Assembly (NCBI GenBank): GCA_020851375.1
Contig: JADZCV010000023.1
Coordinates: forward strand, 1 to 64,000
DNA: 64,000 nucleotides
Direction: 5' to 3'
DNA from: Nitrospirota bacterium
Lineage (GTDB): Bacteria > Nitrospirota > 9FT-COMBO-42-15 > HDB-SIOI813
Part shown: in pieces, positions 6,623 through 15,646 of the stretch
Position numbering within the stretch: position 1 is the stretch's first letter
Layout: each line of letters begins with the position of its first letter
Program-made: the position numbers and the translations under genes
Notes under the pieces: generated by a model
What the model was told of the DNA's origin: nothing
What the model saw: the letters and a program-made list of their open reading frames with translations, nothing else
Database searches by the model: none

Positions 6623-9600
6623 TTAAGACACCCTTCTTCTCCATCCTATGACTACCAGCGTGATCAGAATAAGAAAGCCGGTCAGGAACAGATAAGGGAC
6701 CGGTTTTGGGGCAGCCGCCCCGCCTGGAATTACATCTTCTATCTCGTATCCTTTCAGGATCGTTTTGCCCCGCTCTGACGGAGCAGACAAACGGCCAGGG
6801 GATGCAAAGGCATTTGTCTGAAGCGGCTGCTGCCCCGGATCTCTGACTGCCTGCAACGACTTTGAGAGAAGCCTTGCCTGTGGGGCGAGTCCTGGTATGT
6901 TGGCCAGGACAGAGGAGGCAAGTTTTACAAGTTGGGAATTGTTGCACATATCGCAGGCAAGACCAACCTCATCGACACTGCTGGCAAACTCTCTTGACAG
7001 GGTTTCGATCACTTCCCTGTCAGGCTTCCAGTAACCTTTCCTCGTTGTCTCGAGCATCCTTGCGACAACAGCCTGATACGCCCACATATTCCTGGACTGC
7101 CTGAAGAACTCTTTTATACTAAGCCCGTTCCTGTCAAGTACGTAGGTCTCGTACATTTCGTTCCACTTGGCCTCATCAACTGCCTCAGGCACTGTGACCT
7201 GCCATCCCCAGAGGTTCTGCACTGACAGGTTGATATGTTTTGCCCCGGCATAGCCTTCTTTCATCATGCCTTTGATGTATACGGGGTTCAGATAGCGTGT
7301 ACGCATCTCGCGTCCCATCATCTTCTCCAGCGTCTCCTGGCGCTCCTGCCCGGGATCAGCCAGATTGCTCACATAGACCTCAGGGCTTGTGCCGTCCACT
7401 GTCCTGATTGCGAGGACGGCGCCTCCCAGATACTGAAAGAAATCATCACCATCCAGGGACTGGTGCAGGCTGCTGGAGCGGCTGTGCACGGCGACCTTCG
7501 TACCGGACAGTGCAGTCTTTAACATCTCCTGGCCCACACCCTTTTCTCCCGCATCTCCCCAAAAACCCTGGCCATACATATAACTCATCCGCATAAAGTA
7601 GACGTCCGCCACCTGGCTTTCCTTGTCCCACGAATGGGAATGCTCTGCGATAGCAGCAATATTGGTACCGTAAGCCCCGGGAGGCATGCTGAATATCCGC
7701 ACCCCGGCCAGCCGCGCCGCCACATCCGGAGCAACACCCTGTGCCTGAAGCATCGCCTCAGTCTTTTCCGAATTAATACGAACAATATTGTCCTGCTCGT
7801 CCTGTTCGCGTGCGACTGTTGCCGTCTGGTCCATCAGAGGAACGAGGTTGGCGAAAAGGTCCCGGTATTCTCCTGATGTGATGATGGTTACATCAATACG
7901 GGGCCGTCCCAGCTCACTGCGGGAAATGGCCTCAACCCCGCGCACCGTCCCATGATTGTCCCATACCGGTCTCACACCCATCAGATACATGATCTGCGCC
8001 TCAGTTATCCCTTCATGGCGCATGGTCTCCACACCCCATAATTGATACGTGAGTTTGTCAGGAAAGACACCGTGCTTTTTCTTATAGGTGTCTATCAATT
8101 CCCGGGCAAGGCGGGCACCGATAGCATATGTTGATGCACCGGGGATCCTGGTGGGATCAAATGAATAGAAATTACGCCCTGTGGGCAGTACGTTGGGATT
8201 GCGCAGCGGTTCCCCGCCCATTCCGGCAGGGACAAACCGGCCAGAAAGACCCAGAATCAATGAGTTCATTTCATTCCTGGCGCTTTGCCGGATTTTGCCT
8301 TCCAACTCTGTCGTCATGGTTGCGCGCTGCTCAGGGGTTAAGCTGGCATTAGCTGACGCAATGGCCTCTGCAGTAGTGTGAACAAGTTTGTCCTCAGGTA
8401 CGACACCGAGGGTATGAAGCCCGTGAGGGGCCTGCTTTTCCGCGAGTTCATCGAGATAATGCTCCAATTCGTGAATTGACTCATCACCCTCTTCATCGTC
8501 CCCGTGTTCGTGTTCGTGCTCATGTTCACTCGACTCAGGCCTGAGTCTGGCTATCCCCAGGTCCTTTAAAATTCCCATCTTTTCCGCCAGCTCATTGATG
8601 TCTTTCAACCGTGCCTCAGCCAGGGCCGGGCTCTTTTCGACAGCAGCAGAATAGTCATTAAGCCTGGCCTTTAGTTCTCTCAACTGAGGGTTCAGCGTGG
8701 CCTTATCCGTGGGAGGTGTCATATGATCTATCATCACCCCCATGCCGCGGCGTTTCGCCTGAATACCCTCACCAGGATCGTCTACAATAAAATAATATAG
8801 ATTGGGTATGTCTTCAAACAGATACTCCGGGGAATCACTGTAGGCCAATCCCACTTCCTTTCCAGGCAGCCACTCGTGCGTGCCGTGGGTCCCGAATTGC
8901 ACAATCGCATCCGCCCTGAATTCCTTACGCAGCCAGAAATAAAAGGCCAGATATTGATGGGACGGCGGGAGCGTCACATCATGCAGCACCTTATCCACGT
9001 GATCCGACCATCCCATGGCCGGCTGTGGTGACAGCAGGATGTTGCCATACTGAACCATCGGGAGTACGAAGTACTGTTTCCCGGCCGTATCAGTATAGGC
9101 CATCATGTCGTTTTTCTCGGGCTGGCCCCAGCTCGCTACAATCTCTTTCTGAGAAACCGACGGGAGTTCTGAAAACCAGCGTTTGTACGTTTCCATCGGG
9201 AGCAGAACGGCCCGTCCGCTACGGGCGAGGGTATAGATTTCCTTTATGTTCCAGCTTGGGATATTGCTCCCGTAATTGACAACTGCATCCTGCAGTTCGG
9301 TCTCGTTTTGAGGCATCCCTGTCACGCTATAACCATCATCCATCAGGCGGCTCATCACCTGCCACAGACTCCGTGGCACCACGTTCAGGTTTGAAGCGCC
9401 AATACGTTCTTTGCCCGACGGAGAGTTGAAGTAATGCAGCAACACCCGCTTCTCCGGATTGGGTTTGTGCCGCAGATTAATCCACTTTTCCACACGCCGC
9501 GCCAGCATCTCAACCCTTTCTGGGATAGGACGCTCTTCAAAATACGTCATACCTGTTTTAGGGTCTGCAATCTTCTCCTTTGTCGCAAACACGGTCGGCT

Positions 9601-10588
9601 GAATCAACCCCCCCATCTCTGCCCGGCCGACCTGCCAGCTCCTCTCCATAATATCCAGACCAGTAGGCGATACCTCCCACTCTGCCAGTGATTTTGATGT
9701 CAGTGAAATGGCATCTATGATCGGAACACCCAGGCGCTCATGCAAAGGCAGTGTCTTGTCAGGTGTTACACCAAATTTCATGCTGATAGCGATCACAGCC
9801 TCCACACGCGGCTTACCATCAGCATCGAACAGGAATTTCTCCACCGGGAGTTCCGGGGGATAACCGTAAGCAGGCAGGACATTAAAGCCGCGCCGTTCCA
9901 GGGCTGCAATTAGTGCATCTATGTGACGGGAGCTGTTCGCCTGCGCATTGGACTGATAGAACAAAACGGAAACCCAGGGGCGTCCTTCCACATAATGTGG
10001 ATACCCGGCAAGATACTTGTTGAAGTCGGTATAGGTTTTCTTTGTAGTGGCCTCATAAATGGCAACATCCGGCACCACCTTAACCGGTTGGTAGGTGAGA
10101 TCAAACCCTTGTTTGCTCAGGGCATACAATATGCCGTTCCTCAGATTCTCCTGTCCCCCGGTTTCGAAATACCGCCGCATCTCCTCATCCGTAAGGATGC
10201 CGAGCGCTTTGACTTCATCGTTATAACCAGGGCCCACGGCATACACCTTCCCGCCCCGCTTTATCGCTTCAAGCAATTCCGGCTTCAGTTCGTCAATGAT
10301 AGCACGTCCCCGTACGATGATAATCACCAGTTCTGAGCGTTTCAGAAATTCCATGTCCTGCCCGCGCAGTCCGGTGGAAGAATATACCTTCATACTGACA
10401 CCGGCAAGAGCGGACTGGCTCAGCGACAGCTCCTGTACAACATCAAGGGCCTGTTTGGTTGACACATCTCCCAGCAGAAGACTGACGCGGGTCAGCTCCG
10501 CTGCGAAGGCATTCGGACCGGCAATCCAGAACACAAAGAGGACAATCCATCCGATGAAATTAATACAGATCCATTTGCGCAAGTTCAT
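6623..10588 (-). CDS. Exported CobN/HmuS-like metallochelatase
   Basis: 1321-residue member of the CobN/BchH family (large subunit of cobalt or magnesium chelatases). It has a Sec signal peptide (WICINFIGWIVLFVFWIAG, cleavage near AFA-AE) and a C-terminal membrane helix (LFLTGFLILITLVVIGW) before RRRVS, so it acts on the periplasmic side. Family cores seen are QFGTHGTHEWLPGK, YPDSPE-like YSDSPEYLFED and MRMSYMYGQGFWGD. A His/Asp/Glu loop (SSEHEHEHEHGDDEEGDE, about residues 690-707) is a likely metal site. No CobS/CobT or ChlI/D ATPase partner is present. Together with DUF2149 and an ExbB-like channel this is the arrangement of HmuS, a CobN homologue linked to removal of iron from haem; cobalt or another tetrapyrrole remains possible. 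ATG 10588 follows AGGGAG. Confidence 0.85.
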   Translation of the reverse strand: MNLRKWICINFIGWIVLFVFWIAGPNAFAAELTRVSLLLGDVSTKQALDVVQELSLSQSALAGVSMKVYSSTGLRGQDMEFLKRSELVIIIVRGRAIIDELKPELLEAIKRGGKVYAVGPGYNDEVKALGILTDEEMRRYFETGGQENLRNGILYALSKQGFDLTYQPVKVVPDVAIYEATTKKTYTDFNKYLAGYPHYVEGRPWVSVLFYQSNAQANSSRHIDALIAALERRGFNVLPAYGYPPELPVEKFLFDADGKPRVEAVIAISMKFGVTPDKTLPLHERLGVPIIDAISLTSKSLAEWEVSPTGLDIMERSWQVGRAEMGGLIQPTVFATKEKIADPKTGMTYFEERPIPERVEMLARRVEKWINLRHKPNPEKRVLLHYFNSPSGKERIGASNLNVVPRSLWQVMSRLMDDGYSVTGMPQNETELQDAVVNYGSNIPSWNIKEIYTLARSGRAVLLPMETYKRWFSELPSVSQKEIVASWGQPEKNDMMAYTDTAGKQYFVLPMVQYGNILLSPQPAMGWSDHVDKVLHDVTLPPSHQYLAFYFWLRKEFRADAIVQFGTHGTHEWLPGKEVGLAYSDSPEYLFEDIPNLYYFIVDDPGEGIQAKRRGMGVMIDHMTPPTDKATLNPQLRELKARLNDYSAAVEKSPALAEARLKDINELAEKMGILKDLGIARLRPESSEHEHEHEHGDDEEGDESIHELEHYLDELAEKQAPHGLHTLGVVPEDKLVHTTAEAIASANASLTPEQRATMTTELEGKIRQSARNEMNSLILGLSGRFVPAGMGGEPLRNPNVLPTGRNFYSFDPTRIPGASTYAIGARLARELIDTYKKKHGVFPDKLTYQLWGVETMRHEGITEAQIMYLMGVRPVWDNHGTVRGVEAISRSELGRPRIDVTIITSGEYRDLFANLVPLMDQTATVAREQDEQDNIVRINSEKTEAMLQAQGVAPDVAARLAGVRIFSMPPGAYGTNIAAIAEHSHSWDKESQVADVYFMRMSYMYGQGFWGDAGEKGVGQEMLKTALSGTKVAVHSRSSSLHQSLDGDDFFQYLGGAVLAIRTVDGTSPEVYVSNLADPGQERQETLEKMMGREMRTRYLNPVYIKGMMKEGYAGAKHINLSVQNLWGWQVTVPEAVDEAKWNEMYETYVLDRNGLSIKEFFRQSRNMWAYQAVVARMLETTRKGYWKPDREVIETLSREFASSVDEVGLACDMCNNSQLVKLASSVLANIPGLAPQARLLSKSLQAVRDPGQQPLQTNAFASPGRLSAPSERGKTILKGYEIEDVIPGGAAAPKPVPYLFLTGFLILITLVVIGWRRRVS

Positions 10589-10616
10589 GATGATTTCTCC
10601 CTGAAGAAGACTTCGT

Positions 10617-10955
10617 TTATTCAGGCACATAGATTACCTTTCCGTCATTTAGCTGATATGCTGTTCCAAGCCTTTTCCCTTCCCCGCTCATGCTTTTATC
10701 CGTAACTTTTTTTGCCTTGATCTCTTTCCCCTTTTTCTCGATGATCTGCAATTCACCGTCAGCGGTCTTCTTCATGATCGTGACATCTGAGTTGGGGTCC
10801 ATCAGATCCATCATATTGTACGCCATGAACAGGGCAATCATCATACTCACGATAAAGACCACACTCACATCAAAGAGATTAGCTACTCCGGCAATGGGGT
10901 CTTCCAGAGGCTCCTCGTATTTTTCAAATCGTTTCCGTCTTTTCAGAAATTTCAT
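10617..10955 (-). CDS. DUF2149 membrane protein
   Basis: 112 residues. The N-terminus EDPIAGVANLFDVSVVFIVS is the conserved entry of DUF2149, followed by one transmembrane helix and a periplasmic part ending QLNDGKVIYVPE. In build it is like ExbD (short cytosolic part, one helix, periplasmic domain). It overlaps the ExbB-like gene upstream by 32 bases and has GGAGGTGGAAG before the ATG. DUF2149 proteins repeatedly stand beside CobN-like proteins and MotA/TolQ/ExbB channels in anaerobes, where they probably form the ExbD-like half of a proton channel (inference). Confidence 0.85.
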   Translation of the reverse strand: MKFLKRRKRFEKYEEPLEDPIAGVANLFDVSVVFIVSMMIALFMAYNMMDLMDPNSDVTIMKKTADGELQIIEKKGKEIKAKKVTDKSMSGEGKRLGTAYQLNDGKVIYVPE

Positions 10956-11529
10956 CTTCCACCTCCAGCATTGAATCCCTGCCTTTTAAGTTTGAACGCC
11001 TGAGCGTAAGTTCTGTGATATATTCCATCTCCCGTATATCCGCTCTCAGCCATTTTTCTTTCACTGTGGACATGAGATAGGCCAGGACACTGCAGGCAAG
11101 GCCGACGACCACGGTGGTGAAGGCTGTGACCATGCTACCGGCCATCTTGGGCATATCCCCCTGCGCCATGGCTGACAGGGCAATTCCCATTGGTATAAGT
11201 GTGCCCATAAGTCCCAGTGCAGGACCAACACGTATCGCAAACCGCACCTTGTCCAGTGACTTAATGATTTCAAGCTCCGTACTCTGCAGCAGTCTTTCAA
11301 TAGTTATATCAACAGTCGGAGACCCGGTAAAAACTTCTGCCTCAACGTCCTTCTGATATTTGTTTACCACAAATGAATTTCCCTGCCGGCGTTCCATGTA
11401 CTCACGTAAAAAACCACCGAAAGAAATCACCATCCAGAAGACAAGCAGAACGAGTCCAGCCACTACCGGGAAGAATAGGGCGGATGATATTACATAGAGA
11501 AATGTCTCAAGCCCCGCAAGAATATTCAT
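10924..11529 (-). CDS. MotA/TolQ/ExbB-family proton channel protein (second set)
   Basis: 201-residue inner-membrane protein. An N-terminal helix (VAGLVLLVFWMVISFGGFL) is followed by a cytosolic loop and two further helices. The family core is RVGPALGLMGTLIPMGIALSAM (about 108-129) and VVGLACSVLAYLMSTV. GGAGGGTTCCAA precedes the ATG, which overlaps the stop of the upstream gene by four bases. It is distinct from the ExbB at 15023 and pairs with DUF2149, so the locus encodes two proton-channel modules, one probably for TonB and one for the chelatase. Confidence 0.87.
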   Translation of the reverse strand: MNILAGLETFLYVISSALFFPVVAGLVLLVFWMVISFGGFLREYMERRQGNSFVVNKYQKDVEAEVFTGSPTVDITIERLLQSTELEIIKSLDKVRFAIRVGPALGLMGTLIPMGIALSAMAQGDMPKMAGSMVTAFTTVVVGLACSVLAYLMSTVKEKWLRADIREMEYITELTLRRSNLKGRDSMLEVEDEISEKTETI

Positions 11530-12227
11530 TTGGAACCCTCCTTTTTTTTACGTGAAAAAAATCCAATTAATGCTGCTGCAAACAAAATAGCGATTACGCC
11601 AATGCTGTTATTAAAAGACGTACCTGCCCCCTCTGCCAGAAATGACTTAAACACACCCCGGGCCTCGTCAATCCTTGCCGGAAAGACCATGGCAGCAGGA
11701 AAGTAGACGCCCAGTCCCAGCATAATAAGGCCAAGCCTCATCCGGCTGGATACCGGTAAATCGTCCTTCTGCTGCAAAAAACCTCCCCTAAAAGAGAGAA
11801 GAGCTATAAGGATAAATAAGAAACCTGTAATAAGTCCGGCTGATAGCGGTTTCAGGTCAAACAGCGGTGCGGCCATCCATGAAGAAAAGACAGCCGCAGT
11901 GAGCAGGAAGGGACACGGTAAAATAAGAAACCATGTGGTCCGTACAGTATGGGCCTTTTCCCGTATCAGGTAGTATCCCCATAGCGCCAGCCCTGTAAGC
12001 ATGAAAAAAGGAATAATGATCCTGTCTTTCAGGACAGTGGATACGATGCTCATAATACGATCAGAGAAAATCGCCGTGATTACAAACAGCGCAAGATACA
12101 GGATGAGAACCGCGGATATCCCGCGCCACTTCAATTTACCGCTTCGGAGTCCATATCCTGTTTTAACAGCAAACACAGCAAGACTCAGCAGCATTCCTGC
12201 CATTAGCATAATCATATTTGTTTCCAT
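11526..12227 (-). CDS. DUF2162-like polytopic membrane protein
   Basis: 233 residues with six or seven predicted transmembrane segments spread over the whole length (for example MLMAGMLLSLAVFAV, GISAVLILYLALFVITAIF, IGVIAILFAAALIGFF) and a basic end RKKKEGSK. It has the length and helix pattern of DUF2162, a predicted transporter family found beside CobN-like, DUF2149 and MotA/ExbB genes, including in methanogens. ATG 12227 follows AGGAAGGCAGAT; the 8-residue longer form lacks a site. A 17-bp hairpin separates it from the receptor gene. Confidence 0.7.
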   Translation of the reverse strand: METNMIMLMAGMLLSLAVFAVKTGYGLRSGKLKWRGISAVLILYLALFVITAIFSDRIMSIVSTVLKDRIIIPFFMLTGLALWGYYLIREKAHTVRTTWFLILPCPFLLTAAVFSSWMAAPLFDLKPLSAGLITGFLFILIALLSFRGGFLQQKDDLPVSSRMRLGLIMLGLGVYFPAAMVFPARIDEARGVFKSFLAEGAGTSFNNSIGVIAILFAAALIGFFSRKKKEGSK

Positions 12228-12252
12228 ATCTGCCTTCCTGATCCCGCCCACA

Positions 12253-12291
12253 CACGTCCCGGTCCGTCAATCAGTGACGGACCGGGACGTG
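12253..12291. other. Intercistronic 17-bp perfect hairpin
   Basis: CACGTCCCGGTCCGTCA and its exact complement flank a five-base loop. It lies between the receptor stop and the DUF2162 start, without a T-run on either strand, so it is more likely an mRNA-stability or processing element than a terminator. Confidence 0.75.
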
Positions 12292-12314
12292 GGAACAGTG
12301 TCTCTGATGCATAC

Positions 12315-14603
12315 CTATAGTTTTATTGTCAATTCACTGAACCATGACGCTCCAGGTGCCTTCGTGCTGTAGTAGTAGTCCCGGTCAAGAATGTTGTCCG
12401 CAGACAGAGAGATGGAAGCCGCTTTCGTAATCCGGCAGGCGACCTTCGCATTAAGCAGGAAATAAGGATCATATGAACCGGGGACATTTTTTATTTTGTC
12501 TGTATTGCCATCAGTAGTCCATATTTTGCCGACGTAGTTCCCTGTAACTGAAGTAGAGAACCTGCCGAATTCAAACTCCCCGCCGATATTAAACATCTGG
12601 TCCGGCACATAAGTGAGAGATTTACCTACAGAGGCTGGAGACGCCGCATTCTCCTGCATTTCAGTATCATTGTAAGTGTAGTTAGTAAAAAGTCTGACGG
12701 CTTTGGATGGGCGATGTTCGACTTCCAGCTCAAAACCGTCTCCCTTTGCCTTTCCTGCATTGGTCTTCACTGAATAGGTTGTAACGCCTGCCGGGAGACC
12801 GATACCGCCTGGTACAGGCGTAACACTTCTGCTGTAAATCATGTTTTTAAAGTTATTCTGGAAATAGGCAGCCCTCATGATGACACTCTTCCCTAAGGCC
12901 TGCTCCACACCTAAATCCCACGAGGTGAGTGTTTCCGGGATCAAATCCGGGTTGGGGTCACCGTAATTCGTCGCCGAGTTGCGGCTTCTCCGGTATAATT
13001 CGAAGACAGTCGGCGGCCTGAAGGCCTTGCCCCATGAGGTCCTTACAGTTGTGGCAGTAAACGGCTTATAGACCAGTGCGGCCTTGGGGCTTAGCTGTGA
13101 TTTGCTGTTTTCCGGATAATCCGCTGTTGATGGTGTTGTAGACAGGTATGCCTGGCCGTCCTGTGTCTTCCACCAGTCGTGGCGGGCGCCGACATACATC
13201 GTTACATTCTCCAGGATCATTATCTCATCCTGAAGAAACAGGGCATATGTGCTGTTTTCCCCCTTAGCAGTACTGTATAGGGTTGTTTTGGAACCTTCAT
13301 CTTTCCAGTTTGTCAGGACATAATCTTTGGCGTCAACCTTCTCATTTTGCCATGCCCCTCCGGCAACCAGCAGATTTCTTCCCCCAACCGGAAACGCCAC
13401 CTGTAAATCACTTGAATACTGTTTCGATGGTGTTTTTGTATACAATCCAGGCCCCCCTGTTCGCGTCACTGTGCCTGCAACAACACCCGGGGTAATAAAC
13501 CATGACGGCTGGTCAACAAGACCGAGGGACAGCTTTAGCTTTGCGGATCCCCACTCATTCTGATATGTCCCGTTGTAGACGTTTTGTTTGGTTCCGCCAT
13601 CGCCCGTCAGAAAAGAGCTCTCATTGAGCGCAGGAATAGTTGCCGGCGGAGGGGTAGGATTTGCCATTGAAGCGTATGAGTAGACAGGGGCTCCGGAACT
13701 ATTTCTAAGGTAAGTATGAGGTTCATCATAACTGTACTCTGACCGGCTCCGGCTGACGTTAAGCCTTATAGAAGACGTCCCGGTTGGAGTGAGCCCGCCA
13801 TGCAGGGAAATATTGTCGTCCCACCAACCGTTGTCTCCTGCATTTCCAATGATCCGCTGGGTGCCCCCGGTTGTCGTGGTTTCAATGATCACCCCTGTGG
13901 TCCCGGGCGGGAAGACAGTATTTGTTGTTGTACGGTGAGTCGTAGAATATCCGTTGGTTGCCTGATAACGGTAACCCAGCAGCAGGCTGAGTTTGTCTCC
14001 AATTTTGTCTCCATAGGAGAGGTAATATTTGCGGTAATCGTCCGGAGCATCTCCGCGGTCCAGACTGGTGCCGTATCCGCTTTGCAGCGAAAATTCTCTC
14101 TGCACAGGCAGCCTGGTAATCACGTTTACAACCCCGCCCCCGGCATTTCCTCCGTAGAGACTCGAGAACGGGCCGCGGACAACCTCGACCCTTTCCACAT
14201 CCTCCGGCGCAAGCCCCCCGTAAGATACTGCCCTTGTATAACCGTCGTTCAACGAAACGCCATCCAGCATAAGCAATGTCCTTGAACCGTTTGCAGGCAT
14301 CCCCCTCAATGAGATGAACGCCTGGCTATCCATCAACCCCTTTGATCTTCTATTGAAAACTCCAGGGGTGAGGCTTAATATATTGTCTACCGACTTTATA
14401 TTTCTCTTCTCAATCTCCCCTCTGGTAACGACAGAGACACTCCCCGGCGCCTCTGAAACAGGTTTTTCCGTCCTGGTTGAGATTGAGATCAGTTCCTCCA
14501 TAGTCGCATCATTTGCAAAGGACAGGGGAGAAAAGCACAGGACCGATAGTCCAACTGCTGCTGCCCCCATCACCATTTTCTTCGTCCTTCTGATTCCTTT
14601 CAT
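12315..14603 (-). CDS. TonB-dependent outer-membrane receptor
   Basis: 762 residues: signal peptide (MVMGAAAVGLSVLCFSPLSFA), plug domain from about 45 to 165 (VSVVTRGEIEKRN, ISLRGMPANGSRTLLMLDGV, VERVEVVRGPFSSLYGGNA, GGVVNVIT) and a 22-strand barrel ending FSELTIKL. An FRPP-VFELY motif and GDPNPDLIPE occur where haem and vitamin receptors carry FRAP and NPNL; this does not settle the ligand. In context (TonB, ExbB, ExbD, CobN-like chelatase) the ligand is probably a metal tetrapyrrole or metal chelate. ATG 14603 follows AAAGGAGAGAG. Confidence 0.92.
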   Translation of the reverse strand: MKGIRRTKKMVMGAAAVGLSVLCFSPLSFANDATMEELISISTRTEKPVSEAPGSVSVVTRGEIEKRNIKSVDNILSLTPGVFNRRSKGLMDSQAFISLRGMPANGSRTLLMLDGVSLNDGYTRAVSYGGLAPEDVERVEVVRGPFSSLYGGNAGGGVVNVITRLPVQREFSLQSGYGTSLDRGDAPDDYRKYYLSYGDKIGDKLSLLLGYRYQATNGYSTTHRTTTNTVFPPGTTGVIIETTTTGGTQRIIGNAGDNGWWDDNISLHGGLTPTGTSSIRLNVSRSRSEYSYDEPHTYLRNSSGAPVYSYASMANPTPPPATIPALNESSFLTGDGGTKQNVYNGTYQNEWGSAKLKLSLGLVDQPSWFITPGVVAGTVTRTGGPGLYTKTPSKQYSSDLQVAFPVGGRNLLVAGGAWQNEKVDAKDYVLTNWKDEGSKTTLYSTAKGENSTYALFLQDEIMILENVTMYVGARHDWWKTQDGQAYLSTTPSTADYPENSKSQLSPKAALVYKPFTATTVRTSWGKAFRPPTVFELYRRSRNSATNYGDPNPDLIPETLTSWDLGVEQALGKSVIMRAAYFQNNFKNMIYSRSVTPVPGGIGLPAGVTTYSVKTNAGKAKGDGFELEVEHRPSKAVRLFTNYTYNDTEMQENAASPASVGKSLTYVPDQMFNIGGEFEFGRFSTSVTGNYVGKIWTTDGNTDKIKNVPGSYDPYFLLNAKVACRITKAASISLSADNILDRDYYYSTKAPGASWFSELTIKL

Positions 14604-14634
14604 TACACTCTCTCCTTTCATGATAAGATTACTG

Positions 14635-15036
14635 TTACCCCTTCTCTGTCACAATGCTGAAGTTTGTTACCCCTGAAAAACGTACCTCGTCTATTACACT
14701 TACCAAAAGCCCGACATTAACATCCCTGTCCGCCTTGATCCGCAGGAAATCCTTTTCAATATCGCTTAGATTGTCCTTAATGACTCCCTGCAGGTCTCTT
14801 AGCTCTACATTTTTATCCAGAAAATAGATTTCGCCGCCACTTGTGATGAGTATCGTTTTGACCGTTTCATTCTTTGCCTCTGCTGTCTTTGATTCCGGCA
14901 GCCTGATCGTTATAGCCGGCTCCTTTACAAGATGGGATGAGAGCATAAAAAATAGCAGCAGCAGAAAGACTACATCCACCAGCGGGGCAATATTGATGAA
15001 ATCATGGCTGTGTTTCTTCCTTTCAAATTCCATCAT
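14635..15036 (-). CDS. exbD: ExbD-type TonB energy-transduction protein
   Basis: 133 residues with the ExbD build: short cytosolic N-terminus, helix INIAPLVDVVFLLLLFFML carrying the conserved Asp (VD) used in proton translocation, and a periplasmic domain ending VRFSGVTNFSIVTEKG. It overlaps the exbB end by 14 bases and precedes the receptor gene. It works with ExbB and TonB to power the receptor. Confidence 0.92.
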   Translation of the reverse strand: MMEFERKKHSHDFINIAPLVDVVFLLLLFFMLSSHLVKEPAITIRLPESKTAEAKNETVKTILITSGGEIYFLDKNVELRDLQGVIKDNLSDIEKDFLRIKADRDVNVGLLVSVIDEVRFSGVTNFSIVTEKG

Positions 15037-15646
15037 TACACCTTACAGAAGGTTCTAATACCGTTGATCTATTGCCTGACCGTTGAAATTTATCGCTTAC
15101 ACTCTTGTCCCGTGCCCGTCTTTTCTCAACAAGGCTCACAGTCAATTCCTTCAGCACAAAGGCAATCTCATCCGCCTGTTTGTCGAGATAGTGATGTCCA
15201 ATATGTATGGGCATGGCCACCAGAAGCCCTGCTGCAGTGGTAATCAATGCCTCCCAGATGCCACCTGCAAGCATGGAGGGGTTAACGCTTGTGCTGGTGG
15301 CAATTACCATGAAGGCCTTTATCATCCCTGTAACTGTGCCGGTCAATCCTAACAGTGGGGCAATGGCTGCGATGAGCCCAAGCCAGCTTAGCCCCTTCTC
15401 CATCTCCCTTATCTGCCGTGTTCCGATAACTGCCAGACCCTGTTCATCAGAGCCACTGCCGAGACCATCCACTATGGGTTTGAATATAGCCGGAGTCTCC
15501 GATAACAATTCGTCAACCGGCCTTTCTATCTCTTTCAAAATCTTTCTGTACTGGATAAACTTGTTGATCAGTATGGCCACCCCTGCAAGGGAACAGAGGA
15601 GTATCGGGTACATCAGAAAACCACCCTTTGAAAAAAGTTCTATCAT
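15023..15646 (-). CDS. exbB: ExbB-type proton channel protein
   Basis: 207 residues, three membrane helices. The first is YPILLCSLAGVAILINKFI; the core pair is LSWLGLIAAIAPLLGLTGTV (about 107-126) and GGIWEALITTAAGLLVAMPI. Forms the inner-membrane motor with ExbD and TonB. It overlaps tonB by one base and exbD by 14 bases, a tight translationally coupled order tonB-exbB-exbD. The C-terminal tail (RARDKSVSDKFQRSGNR) is longer than usual and polar. Confidence 0.92.
   Translation of the reverse strand: MIELFSKGGFLMYPILLCSLAGVAILINKFIQYRKILKEIERPVDELLSETPAIFKPIVDGLGSGSDEQGLAVIGTRQIREMEKGLSWLGLIAAIAPLLGLTGTVTGMIKAFMVIATSTSVNPSMLAGGIWEALITTAAGLLVAMPIHIGHHYLDKQADEIAFVLKELTVSLVEKRRARDKSVSDKFQRSGNRSTVLEPSVRCNDGI

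Noticed and set aside
6468-6947. 159-residue ORF on the minus strand overlapping the end of the chelatase gene
   Set aside because: Most of it is a shifted frame of the chelatase gene, and its end runs through the promoter and hairpins of leader A.
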